Positions 24,846 to 37,858 of a stretch of 64,000 nt of DNA are shown one piece after another. Both the position numbers and the translations under genes were made by a program. The stretch is from assembly GCF_026745355.1 (NCBI RefSeq), contig NC_079205.1, positions 56,669,058 through 56,733,057 of the forward strand. The letters run 5' to 3'. The notes below the pieces were generated by a model that made no database searches, was not told the DNA's origin, and worked only from the letters and a program-made list of their open reading frames with translations. Numbering within the stretch: the stretch's first letter is position 1; each line of letters begins with the position of its first letter. Source of the stretch: Beta vulgaris subsp. vulgaris. Its lineage: Eukaryota; Streptophyta; Magnoliopsida; Caryophyllales; Amaranthaceae.

Positions 24846-26620
24846 TTGAAACATTAGACATATAAAGTAAAATTCGAACATTAGACATATGAAGTAAAAT
24901 TCGAACATCGAGTGTGTGTAAATAGATTTATTGAGAGAGAGTGTATGTATGGGAATTATCAGATTACTTACTTATAATGTCACGTTGTTATTTGAGGATG
25001 TGACGTGTCGCACAAAAAATAAGCTGAATTTTTTAAATAGATGAAAAAAATAGATACAAAACTGTCTTTAATATTCTTTTTGGACATTATGAGTGAAATG
25101 TAATGTCTTTTGAATTAAATTATTGGAAAAGTTGTAACTAGGCTAGCTTTTTTTAATATTATAGATTATTAGATTGAAATTTAATATAAGCATAAGCACA
25201 TAAAATTTGAGCTTTTTGACATTGTTACTGGAAGTAACATTGTTTATAACTTGAATATTATTATTGTCTACTAACCATTTTTCTAATATTGTTGAAAAGT
25301 TACAACATGTCTTTATTTCATCTTTCCCAATAAATTAAAAACTAGCCTAATTATAGAATACAAGGTTGACAAGGTTTGTGATTTTCAAATTCTTTTCAGA
25401 AACTGATTTCAAATAAATATATTTCTGTATGATCAATTTTTTGGCATTATGATGTGATTTATTTTAAATTCGGCAAGTAATCAATCTCAATTCCATGATC
25501 TCTGTTAATTTTTCTTTGTTGAGTAAACTTATATCTAATAAACAAATTAAATGTTTAATAAATATTTTGTTGAATTATTATAATGTGCGTAATTGGTAGA
25601 ATTTGTGATTTAAATATTTGTTAGCAACTCATTTCAAATCTATATATCTCTCCATAATTAATAATTATTCATATCACATAAAATTCATCAATATTCGTAT
25701 TACATAACATAGTTAAATTTTAATTTAAAAATAATGATTACTTTTATTAGGTGATGATCCAATATTTAATTGTATTATTAATGTAGAGACAAATAATCCT
25801 TAGTTTAATCTAAATTTTTATTATTGATCATACGAACTATTAATTTTATTCTAACCTATGAACTTTAGCTATTTAGCATAACAAAACTAATGTATATGAT
25901 ATAGTAATCAATAAAAAAAAATCTCATAATCGACATCTAGGAGATAGGGAGGAAGATGAAATTATGATATATAAAATTAGATATAAATTGATATAGATGT
26001 AAATAAGTAATACTAAGATTATAAAGGAAGCGTTTAGAGTAGTGGTAAGACCGCGTACATAATGAACATCAGGTAAGCGGTTCGAATCCGCTTAACCTAC
26101 AGTAATAAATTTTTGCTTTTCGGAAAAATTTAAAATATTGTCCATAACAACAGTAAGCGTGTAGTTCTATTCTTTAATGAAAGTATTAAACCCATTAATT
26201 CCTCTTCTTATTCCTATAACAGAAGTCATCTACAAGAAGTCATTCTCCCAAATTTTTTATCGTTAATTACTACATCACTATTTTGGGTTGTCTCTTTATG
26301 TAGATTTTAAGTTAGGATAAAGGACAAAGTGAAAGGAAATGACAATAGAGATATTTTAATTTTTTTTATAGGGTGGTTTTTTTCATAATTTCTAATATGG
26401 ATGATAAATTGATAATAGTTGAAGAGAATTCAATCTTGATTTATGGGTTAACGTGTAATAATAGCTTACTTTCTGTTTGTTTCTAGGATGTGATCTTATT
26501 CTAGCCATGAAAGATGGCTAATTAGTTCAAGTTAATCTCTTTTTTAAAAAGTAGTGCTTCATGTCTACTCTTATGTTTAGACTGTACTGAAAAATGTTAC
26601 ATCTGATACGATATAGATTT
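24846..26620. other. Helitron 5' non-coding region
   Basis: AT-rich sequence without a credible frame, containing the tRNA-like sequence at 26028. Presumed to be part of the large Helitron upstream of its coding region. Confidence 0.45.
26028..26101 (+). repeat. tRNA-like sequence (SINE head or tRNA pseudogene)
   Basis: Contains an A-box-like TAGAGTAGTGG (26035-26045) and a canonical B box GGTTCGAATCC (26079-26089). The T arm is perfect: AGCGG, a 7-nt loop, CCGCT (26076-26092). The two acceptor strands do not pair, so it is not a functional tRNA. No poly(A) or target duplication was found. Confidence 0.4.
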
Positions 26621-26624
26621 TAGA

Positions 26625-29600
26625 ATGGACGACTTCGAATTGCAAATTACTCAAGAACGTAGGATTAGTTGGATGGAAAATAAAAGGATACGAAGAAATT
26701 CAATGACCCCTGAACAAAGAGATTCTGAAAATGCAAGAAGGCGAGCTAGACGAGAAGATGATAGGATAACACCTTTGCACATTCAATTTGACTCACCCAC
26801 CACTGAAAGACAATGTCAGACTGTGAATCAACGTGATGTACCTACCTCTTCAAATATAAGGATGCCTATGGTAGACATCACTAATCACCAAAGTCATGTC
26901 ACTCATGATCATGGAAGACACAATCGTATGTATCTAAACTAGACATAAACATTTGCCTAAAATTTCGTTACTCAATTAATTTATACGATCTCTTACGCAG
27001 TGCAACTATTGTTTGACATTAATGCCAACAATAATTCCGGGATTGCAACTGAAAGTAACATGCCGACTCGACACTTCTGTGTTGGTGAAAGTAGCACTTC
27101 CAATGTCAATAACACGCCAGGAGCGGCAACTTCTGGAATAAGGATTTGGAAGGTCGGGCGACGTGGATATCACAATTGTGCAAGGGATTACCAAGAGAGT
27201 AATGGGGTTCCCATATTCAGTCTACCTCCAATGACAACATGTCCACACTGTCAAGCACGACTTTTTAGTTGTGAATCATCATAATTATGTTGCTTGAGCG
27301 GGAAGGTCAGATTACCTGAATTCCCTTTGTCATCTGCTCTACTAGGCCTCTATTCTGATCAAGGAGAGGATGGGGAACATTTCAGACTGAACATTCGAAA
27401 ATATAATCATGTTTTCGCATTTACTTCAATGGGAGTAGTTATAGATGATGAATTAGCCGACGCACGTCAAGGTGTGTACACATATCGTGCTCACGGTTCA
27501 ATTTATCATCGTATTGGTGGATTATTACCTTTGAACTCAAATGATCGTCCTCGATTCCTTCAAATGTACATATATGATACCGAGCATGAAAATGAGCATC
27601 GAATGGCAGAAAATGCAACGTTAAGAGTGGATATCATTGATAGGATTAAAAATATTTTGAACGAGCATAATCCTTTTGTCCATACTCTCCGACATCTTGC
27701 TCAACGAGATGACATACAACAATGCAAGTTTGTCATAAAAGAGCAAGCTCCTAACCAACATAATTATTCAATGCCTTCAGCCTCTCAAGTTGCAGCAGTT
27801 GTTGTCGGAGGTGATGATATTGCCAACCTGAAAGAAAGGGATGTCATGGTAGAGTCCGTCGCTGGACGACTCATGTCTATCAAAGAGACTGCAGGCTATT
27901 ACGATCCACTACAATATCCTCTATTATTTCCTTACGGCTCTTACGGTTGGGATTTAAACACCAGATCTTTAACTGGCAAGAAGATAACATGCCGAGAATT
28001 TTATTCGTATATGTTTCAGGTACATACAATATCACAACCATTCTCCATCCTCAATGTTAATCATTATGATTATTCTAACTACCTCACTAATTTATACTTG
28101 AAATAGATGAGAGAATGTTATGATTCTATAGTCTTAAGAGCTGGCCGGTTAACTCAACAATTTGCTGTGGACAACTGTGTAAAGATGCAAGCATCCAATT
28201 TGAGATGGGTTGCACTCAACCAAGACACAATTCGTGCAGATTTGTACAAGGGACTAGAGGATTCATACAATGCCGGAGAGCACAATACAGGTATGATTTC
28301 ACATAATATCGGTAATTATCTACTTTAATATAGACACCTACGTTATTTGAACCTTATTTTATGCACTTTCTACCTACATGTAGAAAATGTTGGACGAAGA
28401 ACTATACTTCCATCATCATTTGTTGGGAGTCCGCGAGATATGCATCAACGATGCCAAGATGCAATGGCTTTGGTGCACAAATTTGGCAAGCCAGACATAT
28501 TCCTTACTATGACGTGCAATCCGTCGTGGTCAGAAATAGTAGCAGAATTCTACCTGGCCAACAACCTCATGATCGTCCAGACTTGCTAACAAGGGTATTT
28601 CATGCCAGACTCGAGGAGTTAAAAAAGGATGTGTTAGAAAGGAATGTTCTCGGGAAGGTAGTTGCTTATGTATATGTGATTGAATTCCAAAAACGAGGGC
28701 TTCCACATGTTCATATGTTACTAATTCTTGACCAAAGTGACAAGCTTGCCACTCCTGATGATTACGATAAAATAGTGAGAGCAGAAATTCCTGACCAACA
28801 ACAAGAACCAGAGCTCCATAAAAGGATTCTTAAACACATGATTCACAACCCATGTGGTGTCCAGAATCCACGTTCACCATGCATGAAACAAGGGAGTTGT
28901 AAGAAGGGATTTCCTAAGTCATTCTCTAATTGTACAAAGCAAGGAAATGACTCATATCCCATCTACCGTCGGCGTCAAGATGCTCCACCTGTACCATTAC
29001 TGAGAATTCACGAGTAACTGTAGATAATCGGTGGGTATTCCATATAACCCGTGGTTGTTGAATAAGTATGATTGTCACATTAATGTAGAGATATGCAGCA
29101 GCATTAAGTGTGTCAAATATTTATACAAATACATCCATAAGGGTTCTGATAGAGTTTCCATGGAAGTTCATAAAGGGGATGAGATTGCACAGTTCGTTGA
29201 TGCAAGATGGATTTGTGCACCTGAAGCTATGTGGAAATTTTACAAATTTCCAATGACTCGGATGAACCCGTCGGTAGACCGTCTGCAAGTTCACTTGCCA
29301 AACATGCACCAAGTTAGATTCGAAGGAAACCAGCCTATCGAAAGCTTTTGGCTGACCCAAGGAACTCCAAAACAATGTTGACTAATTTTTCAAGATGAAT
29401 TCAGTAGATCCTGAAGCCAGAAATTACTTATATAGAGAATTTCCAGAAAAATATAGATGGATTAATTCCACGCGAGAGTGGCGCCGAAGGAAAACCATGC
29501 AGAGAGTAATTGGTCGATTGTATGTAGCTTCGCCTCTGGATGTTGAAAGGTTTTACCTAAGAATGTTACTAAACCATGTCAAAGGGCCCCAATCATATGA

Positions 29601-31440
29601 TCATTTAAGGACTGTCAATGGGATACCCCACCCTACCTTTAGAGCTGCAGCTGAGTCCTTAGGTCTTATTGAGAATGATGAAAGCATACGTCAATGTCTT
29701 AGAGAAGCATGTCAGGTAAGAATGCCGTCGGCACTGAGACGATTATTTGCAACTATCTTAATATATTGTCAACCATCTGGGTTACGTGCACTGTGGGATG
29801 AGTTCTTCCCACACTTGGTTGAGGATTATCCGTCTTCGACAACGGCAAACAACAATGAAATTCTAACTTACAAGCTTCTTAAAGACTTGGATCGCTTATT
29901 ACGACCGCTCAGAAAAAAATATCAGACTACAATGAATTGCCAATTTACCAGAATTTGTGGAAAATATTAACGAGTTATCTGAAGTGATGGAGGAATATTT
30001 CTCAGTGCCAGTTCCTACTGAGGATACCGAGTGCATAGGTAAGTTGAATGCTGATCAACGACATGCATATGACACAGTGATGAATGCTATCACTTTAAAA
30101 AATGGTGGTGCTTTCTTTGTTGATGGTCCGTCGGTGGTACTGGAAAAACATATCTGTATCGAGCTATATTAGCTACTATAAAAGGTAGAGGTGAGATAGC
30201 TATCCCAACAGCAACTTCTGGAATTGCTGCCACATTGTTGCACCAAGGGAGAACTTCACACTCAACTTTTCAACTACCATTAAAACCAGATAGCTCATCG
30301 TCATGCATCTTTACCTTGGTTCAAAAACCGGCATTCTTTTAAAACATTCTTCAGTTATTATATGGGATGAGGCACCAATGACACATAGGTATCAGTTTGA
30401 AGCAGTTGATCGTTCACTTAAGGATTTAATGGGAAATGACTTGCCATTTGGGAAAAAATAATTGTGTTTGGTGGGGATTTCAGGCAAGTTCTACCTGTTG
30501 TGAGAAATGGAACAAGAGCTCAAATGATTGATGCATCCTTGATAAGGTCTCCACTATGGAACCATATTTCGGTTCTGCAATTGAGAGAAAACATGAGATC
30601 TAGACATGACAATGGATTCGCTAATTTCTTACTCTCTATTGGAAATGGCGATGAACCTACCATTTCAGATGATATGATAAAATTGCCGAGTAACATGGTT
30701 ATCCCTACTGTTGCTGAGACCTCGATTGATGGGTTGATTGATCAAATTTTCCCCAATCTAAATGAACACATCGGTGATGGAAATTTTATGGTTGAAAGAG
30801 CAATCATCACTCCATTGAACGAAAATGCTGATAGAATCAATGACAAGGTTATCGAACGATTTCTCGGAGAAGGACGAACATACTACTCATTTGATTCAGT
30901 GCCTGATGATACAAGAAACCTGTATCAACAAGAGTTCCTAAATTCAATTGTCGCGTCAGGACTGCCTCCACATGTGCTCAAACTGAAACCTGGCGTTCCT
31001 CTAATGCTTCTCAGGAATATCGATCCTAAAAATGGTCTTTGTAATGGAACACGACTACTTTGCCATTCGCTAAAGGATCATTTCATCGATGCTGAGATTT
31101 TAACTGGACATGCAAGGGGAAACAGGGTCTTTTTGCCAAGAATTCCGTTGAAAACTGCTGAAGATATTAGGTTACCTTTTGAGATGGTCAGAAAGCAATT
31201 CCCTGTAAAGTTGAGTTTTGGTTTAACTATAAACAAGTCTCAAGGGCAAACCATCCCACATGTTGGGATATATCTTCCTGATCATGTATTTAGCCATGGG
31301 CAGTTGTATGTTGCACTTTCGCGTGGAATTTCCGAGAACACGACAAAGATTACTGTCGACAATGGAAAGATTAGAGGAAAGGAAGGAGTGTTCACAAAAA
31401 AATTGTGTACAAGGAAGTTTTGTTACTTCCTACATAGTGT
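26625..31440 (+). pseudogene. Helitron Rep/helicase (RepHel), broken, with introns
   Basis: Starts MDDFELQITQERR with a basic region. A Cys pair (CPHC, about 27240) precedes the Helitron N-terminal domain. Likely introns: 28019-28106 (GTACAT...TAG) and about 28291-28383 (GTATGA...TAG). The Rep HUH motif is HVHMLLIL (about 28706-28729), and the Tyr motif is KYLYKYIHKG (about 29117-29146). The PIF1-like helicase has Walker A GGTGKT (about 30132-30149), Walker B WDEAP (about 30363), GGDFRQVLP (30470), RENMRS, INKSQGQT and QLYVALSRG (about 31300). Frame breaks occur near 28548, 29017-29030, 29130-29395, 29950, 30130, 30320 and 30460, and one A is missing near 31400. Motifs survive but no full protein can be made. 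Confidence 0.9.
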
Positions 31441-31620
31441 ATCTTACATTTATATATTACTTATTACACATATTTAACGAAATTTAATAAATGTTATGAA
31501 TTATACTTTCTGATAGTATGTAGTTTACACATGGTTTTAATGCACGCGATGTTTTAGATTTAACAGTATCAATTGAAAGTGATGTTTTATATATATTTGT
31601 ATGTAATTGTGGTCATTGTT

Positions 31621-33615
31621 AGGATGGAATATCATTGTACACCCTTTGCTCATTTATTTCCTTGCGGAGTACGAAAATATGATGTGCGAGCACGATTGGT
31701 TCATAATTTTGACATCTTCACCTTCACACATCGTGGAGCTTGCAAACAAATTTGGAAAATGCTTTTTGTGGATAGTGAGGTAAATATTATAAATAACTCT
31801 TATTATATTGGGAAATTTGCTTTCCATTATTACACCCATAATAATTATTACATTATTGCTTTTATAGGGTGATGGCATACAGTGTACTGTATTGTCCCCT
31901 CATATTGAGAGATTTCTTGGGAGATTTCAAGCAGGCTACATCTATGTGCTCCAATCTGTACAGATAGTGCCTGCTGACTACACAAATGACATTGTTGACG
32001 ATTCCAGACAGATGTTATTGACTGATGCATCTTATGTCATTCTTGAAGATGAAGATGACCTTGCAATGCCCACTTTTTTTTGCAAGAGAGTGCCTTATCT
32101 CATATATGGCGTCATGTTGATTGCAGTGACAAATTATTCGGTAAAGTCTATTTATTTCCAACCATATACATGTTGTCACTACGAAAACACATATTTAATG
32201 CATGGTGAACGTTTCTCAGATGTCGTTGGAATACTCCTTGATGTATCACCGATTCAACCGGTTGGAAACAACTCTTTCAAAAGAGATGTTGCAATAATGG
32301 ATAACACGTACGTGCACATTCTTTATTTAATATCACAATTTATTATTATAGTGCATTGCTTTTTTTAACTTTATTCTCTCCAGGTGGATCATTATCAAAT
32401 TAACTGTTTGGAATGATTATGTTCATGTCTTCGGAGATGGACCATTTGACTATGGGAAACAACATTCAATTGTTGTCGCATGTGGGCTTCATCTGAAAAA
32501 TTACCACGGTATGAATAACATCCCTTTTCATACAACAAAGATATTGCTTTTAAATTTGTATATGTATATGGTTGACCAAGATTAATTTTTGGAATCATTT
32601 ATGTCAACAGGGGTATATCTTACGACCGGCTATTACAGCAGAATATACTTAAATACAGAGAACAAATTTACCAGTTTATTATCTGCATGGTATGCAACAT
32701 TCAGTTTCACACCAATCAACTAATCAAAAAAATGTATACGCACCATTATTATGTATATCAAATTGATTCTCACATACATAATTCAGGTATGACACGAGAA
32801 ACTGGCACAGAAACGGGTTGCGGCTTTCCGCTCATGTCCATTTGCAATGCATTCATCAATTGCAGTTTATAATGCCATTCGTACTCGGATATCTAAATTA
32901 CCTACTATAACGAGTGTAAATAACTATAAACCTTTTCAATTTGTTTATTAGTGGAATTATCAATACAAAACAAAATAACGAATATTTGTTGTTTTCTATG
33001 ATAGGTTCATTATTGTCGATTAGTCGCTCATGTGAGGCGTATTGAGTCACAACCTGATGAGATTATTTACGAAGCATGTAATCGTTGTCTAAGAAAAATT
33101 GTCATCACCCAAACGGCCTATAAATGTGTACGGTGCAATCTAACAAATGCTGCAACTATTCCAAGGTATAAACTTTATAACATTAATCTACATATATTAC
33201 AAATATTCACAAATCCTATTAATTGTGTTTTTCCGTTGACAGATTAATGCTTCGACTCATTATTTCTGACAAGAGTGGTAAAATGGGAGTAACATTGATG
33301 AACGACCTAACTCAACACATGTTGCGGTGTACTCCGACTGAAATCAAATCACTACTTCAACAGGTTTGTCAAGTACTCCAAACTTTTTTTTACGTATCGT
33401 TTTACAACTAAAAATAATATCTCTATTAATTGCAGCCTAATGGAAGAGCAGCAGTTTTCAACAAAGTTATGAAAGTTTTCGGATTCAAAGAATACTCATG
33501 GTTTTTACATCCACCAAGTAACACCATGGATATTAATCAGTTCCACACCGTTGATTACATATTTGAAGTTGACTGGGCTGATGAGTGTGCGTGGATTTTT
33601 AAGAAAATTAGTTAA
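31621..33615 (+). pseudogene. Helitron-encoded RPA70-like OB-fold protein, multi-exon
   Basis: Plant Helitrons often carry a single-stranded-DNA-binding protein related to the large subunit of replication protein A; this is one. Likely exons: 31621-31781 (MEYHCTPFAHLFP to FVDSE), 31868-32309 (DGIQCTVLSPHIERF to AIMDNT), about 32384-32507 (WIIIKLTVWNDYVHVFG), 32612-32690 (YLTTGYYSRIYLNTE), about 33003-33165 with the zinc ribbon CNRC and CVRC, 33242-33363 (LMLRLIISDKSG) and 33436-33615 (ending IFKKIS and TAA). Most borders have GT and AG. The region about 32091-32160 and the exon around 32787-32872 do not read cleanly, so the copy is probably decayed. It lies 180 bp after the helicase, same strand. 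Confidence 0.8.
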
Positions 33616-33798
33616 TGTCAACAAAAAAGTAGTTACAAATGCAATTTCAATACTTATACTTATTTATTAAAGTGTTTTTAAATACTATTTGATTGTATTT
33701 TAAATAATCTTATTCACAAAATGGATGTGAACTTAAATACTAAATTGCATTTGCTTTTTGTTTACTACTTAGTAATAATTACGCCTAAAAATGTCATC

Positions 33799-33825
33799 GC
33801 ACGCATCGCGTGCATAAAAAGCTAG
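33799..33825 (+). terminator. Helitron 3' terminal hairpin and CTAG end
   Basis: GCACGC, loop ATC, GCGTGC, then 8 bases and CTAG, then T. This is the palindrome and CTRR end that stop rolling-circle transfer in Helitrons. Same structure at 13089-13092 (plus) and 49255-49282 (minus). Confidence 0.85.
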
Positions 33826-33889
33826 TATTAATAAAGGGAGCAATATTATCTTCATTGAATAGGGCGTCCTTCATAAATCAATCGCCCTT

Positions 33890-33990
33890 GTAAAACCTGA
33901 CTAATGAATAGTGTAAACGCATCAATTGCATGCAGTTTAAAACCGATAGGAAATTTACGCCATAAACTTACACTATGTATGAAAAGATTC
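33890..33990 (+). repeat. Dispersed repeat Y, copy 2
   Basis: Partner of 22085-22185, lying just outside the 3' end of the large Helitron and in the same orientation. Confidence 0.5.
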
Positions 33991-34129
33991 AAAATAAGAA
34001 TAGCATATTCAAATTTGCCAATGAGGAATACAGGAACAACAAAAGAAAATAAAGGGAGTATTTTGTATTATATTTCTTTTCAATGACTTGAAATTCTTAA
34101 CATATGCCTTGTACATAGCATAAGTTAGA

Positions 34130-34305
34130 TGAGAAATGAGAATAAATCTCAACGACACGATTGTATTAGAGTTGCAACACTTGTTCATTGGAGTTATACC
34201 TCCGAAAAAACTTTGAGCCCAATTTTTTTATTTTCTAATATTCTTTTTTGGAGTTAAATCACTTTTTCATTAGAGTTACCTCACTTGCATTTCCATATGA
34301 ACACA

Positions 34306-34310
<5 letters not shown>
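34130..34310 (+). repeat. Dispersed repeat Z, copy 1
   Basis: Matches the reverse complement of about 42740-42850: AATCTCAAC.ACACGATTG, then TTAGAGTT and ACACTTGTTCATT.GAGTTATACC. It is bounded on the right by a TA microsatellite, as is copy 2. Confidence 0.6.
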
Positions 34311-34380
<70 letters not shown>

Positions 34381-34392
34381 ATATATATATAT
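34311..34392. repeat. (TA)n microsatellite
   Basis: About 80 bp of TA with two interruptions, at the edge of repeat Z. Confidence 0.9.
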
Positions 34393-35287
34393 GGATGTGT
34401 ATATGCATATATCTATATTTTTAAAACTAAATTTATATAACTTACTATTATTTTAGAAAGTTTTGGAAAGTGTTGTTGTCGTTTGTTGTTGTTGTGAAAT
34501 TGTAAGAGTTGTTGGTATATTTATTTTAATGTTCATATTCATAAGTAAGTTAGCAATATTATCTATTATTTTAGTAAGTTGAGTAGTTTATATTTATTTT
34601 TTATGAGAGCTTTGTTTATTTTTAGTTTGGGTTAACGTTTTAGGATTCGGTCGTTTCGGTTTGTAAGTGGGCCAACCCACTTGTGTTTCGTGGACTATGA
34701 TGTCCAAATTTTTGCAAGGGAAAAGGGAGGGAATCTTTTGCTTATCAAATCAGATTTTATGTAATTTAGGTAGTCTGTATCACTCTCAAATCATTTCCCC
34801 TTTGAAATCGATCATATTCTATTTTCTTTCCTTAGTGTACCACCCAAATCTTGACCTAAATAAATTAAATTGCTGCACAAAGGAAAGAAAGACAACAATT
34901 TTCATCCCTCTTTGGTTGCCCTAGTCACAAAAAAAAATAGGGAGAAGGATCTTCTTCTTGTTCTTCAAAAATTCAACCATTCTAGTGTTATTTTAATTTT
35001 CAAGAGTAATTCAAGCCTAAGGTGCGGATCTTTGGTATTTATATTCTCTTACATCAAGGAGGATATTTTCTATTATCTCTTATCTTCTTTCTCTTCTTTT
35101 TTTTCCGCGCTAGATCAAGGTAACTAACATCCCTTCTAATACTTTAGAGTTTAATTAATAGTTTAGTGACGTTAGAATCATACTAGAAATAGTATTAGTT
35201 ATTAGAATTCATGCTACTAATATTTTTACTTATTTTATATAGTACTTTAGAATTAGTAGAATCGGTATGCTTATTGTATTTATTGTT

Positions 35288-35530
35288 AGAATCATGTCTA
35301 GGATTGTATTTCATGATTTATTATTATATTTTATTTCATATGTTAGTTCATGTTTTTATGATTGGTTATTGTTAAATCATGTTTAAGGTTGTTATTCATG
35401 ATTTATTATTTTATCTCATATGTTAATTCATGTTTTTATGATTGTATATTGTTAGAATCATGTTTAGGGTTGTTATTCATGATTTCTTATTTTATTTCAG
35501 ATGTTAATTCATGTTTTTATTATTGTTATA
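35288..35530. repeat. Three tandem copies of an 80-87 bp unit
   Basis: Each unit reads AATCATGTYTARGG, TTCATGATT, TTAATTCATGTTTTTAT in order, starting at about 35290, 35376 and 35457. AT-rich, non-coding. Confidence 0.75.
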
Positions 35531-35974
35531 TGTGCTGGAATTTATTATTTCCTTGAAAAATTTAGTTTTAGTATTGTCTTTAATCTATATTCATGTAGTA
35601 AGCGTTGTGGTATGATGGATATGTCATTAGAGAAGTTATTAGTTGTTCTTAGACTACTTTTCATTGAGTTAATAGTGCTGGAATTATTTTATTTGTTATA
35701 CATGTTTAGGTTTTAGTGTAATAACGTTATATATACTTGTCCTATTATATTGTAGTACTATAACCATGTTTTTAGGAGTTTTTTTTTGGCTCTTTTAAGG
35801 AATTATTTAGTGCTGGAATTTTGTGTCTAGAGTTGGAAACGTATGTTGTATGTTTTGGTTATTTTTATGTTCATAGTTGGAATATTTAAGGAAGATGTAT
35901 ATGTTCTTTTATTTAAATTTTTGAGGTATTAAATTAACATGCATATCTATTGGAGATGGTGAATTAAGTACGAA

Positions 35975-36540
35975 AGAGGAAAAGAGGAAGGCGTGACACC
36001 ACCACCACCACCACAGTTGACGTGGACCGTTGGCAGCGGTGCCTTGCCACTGCTGCAGCCGCGTCAGTGGGCTGGTCGTGTACCACGACCGGTGCTCGCC
36101 ACCCGACTGCTACTTGTTGTTGTTTCATTTTATTTTCGTTGTGTTGAGCATGAAATTTATTTATATTTTATTATTTCATGTATGCTGAATTTTTGGTTTA
36201 TTAATTGTTAAAGCATGTTTAGTATATTTATTTTTGGTTAATAAAAGGGTTTTGATAAAGAGGAAAAGAGGAAGGCGTGACACCACCACCACCACCACCA
36301 CAGTAGACGTGGACCGTCGGCAGCGGTGCCACGCAGCCGCGTCAGTGGGCTGGTTGTGTACCACGACTGGTGCTCGCCACCCGACTGCTACTTGTTGTTG
36401 TTTCATTTTATTTTCGTTGTGTTGAGCATGAAATTTATTTATATTTTATTATTTCATGTATGCTGAATTTTTGGTTTATTAATTGTTGAAGCATGTTTAG
36501 TATATTTATTTTTGGTTAATAAAAGGGTTTTGAAGGAGTT
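35975..36540. repeat. Tandem duplication, 284 bp unit
   Basis: Two copies (about 35975-36258 and 36259-36540), each starting GAGGAAAAGAGGAAGGCGTG, then a CCA run, a GC-rich segment and an AT-rich tail. A short indel separates them in the GC-rich part. High similarity suggests a recent duplication. No coding frame is shared by both. Confidence 0.9.
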
Positions 36541-36894
36541 TATTTCAAAGCTTAACGTTTAGTAAATATATATTATTATTATCATTTTGAAGTATTATTC
36601 TAAAGAATTGGTTTGAGGAATTATGTTTATTTGAGAGATTTTGAATAATTGAAGAATATTTTGATGCTTGAAGATTACTATTTATATCTATTTCACTAAG
36701 TTTATAAACGTTTTATTTTGAGTTGGGTAGTCTAAGGGATCTTGAATCGCGAAGGTTTTGAACATGCACTCCTAGAGGACAGGGGGAACTGAGCAGGGTG
36801 CTACCCTGCATGGGAGAAACATAGGATATGTTGTCGTCCGAGAGGACGGAAAACGTTGCGATGTTATCCCGCATCGAGAGTTTGGCCATTCTTA

Positions 36895-37148
36895 GGGCCT
36901 GTTCTCCCCAGCTTATTTTCAGTTCAGTTCAGTTCAATTCATTTCAATTCAGTTCAGATCAGTTCAGTTCAGTTTAGTTCAGATCAGTTCAGTTCAGCTC
37001 AGCTCTTGACAATACTTTTACTCTCACATATCACATTTTATTTCAGTTCAGTTCAGTTCAGTTCAATTCTGATCAGTTCAGTTCAGATCAGTTCAGATCA
37101 GTTTAGTTCAGTTCAGTTCAGCTGTTTTATGCCGAAGAGAACAGGCCC
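36895..37148. mobile_element. Harbinger-like MITE with TTCAG array, 254 bp
   Basis: Inverted ends GGGCCTGTTCTC and GAGAACAGGCCC, flanked by TTA and TAA. The body is almost entirely AGTTC/TTCAG pentamers. Same family as 38746-39775. Three-base TWA targets fit PIF/Harbinger, although here the two sides differ by one base. Confidence 0.75.
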
Positions 37149-37223
37149 TAACACAGACGGTAGGAAACGTAACCCATAGGTCGTTCTGGAGGTTGCAATC
37201 TGACGTACTCTTGAAGGGGTGAT

Positions 37224-37644
37224 TGTTGGGTTAAAATCCAAGAAATACACCAAACATTAATTAGAAATCTTTCGAGTATGGAAGTATTATGGAATAGGAA
37301 GTTTTTGTGTTTTAAGAAGTTAAATATTATTAGGATATCAAAGTTAGGAAATTAAGTAGGAAGGAAATTACTTATCCTCAAATTATACGTTTCCTAATTA
37401 TTTTAGGAATCTAGTTGTGGTTTACATATTCTAGTAAGAATAGGAGATTTTGTGACTCCTATAAATATAGGATGGTACGCAGTTGAGATGGAGCTCATAA
37501 GTAGTTGAGGGGAACTTCACAACGAAGCTGAATTAAAACACATAGTAGTTGTTTTTTTGCAGTTTATTAATTAAAGAAGAGGTGCTTTAAACCACCATTA
37601 AAATTCCTTGTGTGTTGTTGACTTTTGAAGTGAAGTTCCTAACA
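37224..37644 (+). repeat. LTR-like segment (copia type), 421 bp
   Basis: Ends TGTTGGG and CCTAACA are near-inverted repeats. A TATA box CCTATAAATATAGG lies near 37459 with a plausible leader after it. The flanks GTGAT and TAGTG do not match, so it may be one LTR of a broken element or a solo LTR with mutated duplication. Confidence 0.45.
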
Positions 37645-37692
37645 TAGTGGGTGGATCTTTTGCTAAATAGATAAAGTTTTTTTCTATTGGAA

Positions 37693-37829
37693 TTTTTTTT
37701 TTAATAAGTAGAAACCTTGACAAATTGGAGGGAATAAAGGGAATCCCAATTTATCAAGGGTCAGAACCGATCCCAGGTCCTCCTAAAATCAGGAGGGAAA
37801 CACTAACCACTAAGCTATCCCTTACTTTC
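37693..37829 (-). mobile_element. tRNA-derived SINE, about 137 bp
   Basis: On the minus strand: an A-box-like TAGCTTAGTGGTTAG (37803-37817), a B-box-like GGGATCGGTTC (37764-37774), then an A tail (a T run on plus, 37693-37702). It is flanked by a 14-bp target duplication with two mismatches: TTTTTCTATTGGAA (37679-37692) and TTTTCCTATTAGAA (37830-37843). Confidence 0.7.
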
Positions 37830-37858
37830 TTTTCCTATTAGAACATGGTCAAGTGAGT

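Larger units (their letters stand above)
34662..37223 (+). repeat. Unassigned non-coding region, possibly a Ty3/gypsy LTR
   Basis: No gene is seen in 2.5 kb. It begins TGTAAGTGGGCC. A GC-richer block at about 36720-36880 with CTAGAGGACAGGGGG and CAGGGTGCTACCCTGCATG recalls the regulatory block of chromovirus LTRs. It contains two tandem duplications and a MITE (separate entries). No TSD or second copy was found. Confidence 0.25.

Noticed and set aside
26028..26101. Functional tRNA gene
   Set aside because: Acceptor strands do not pair and the anticodon arm is poor, despite a perfect T arm.
36856..37179. 107-codon frame rich in FSSVQ
   Set aside because: Translation of the TTCAG pentamer array of a MITE.
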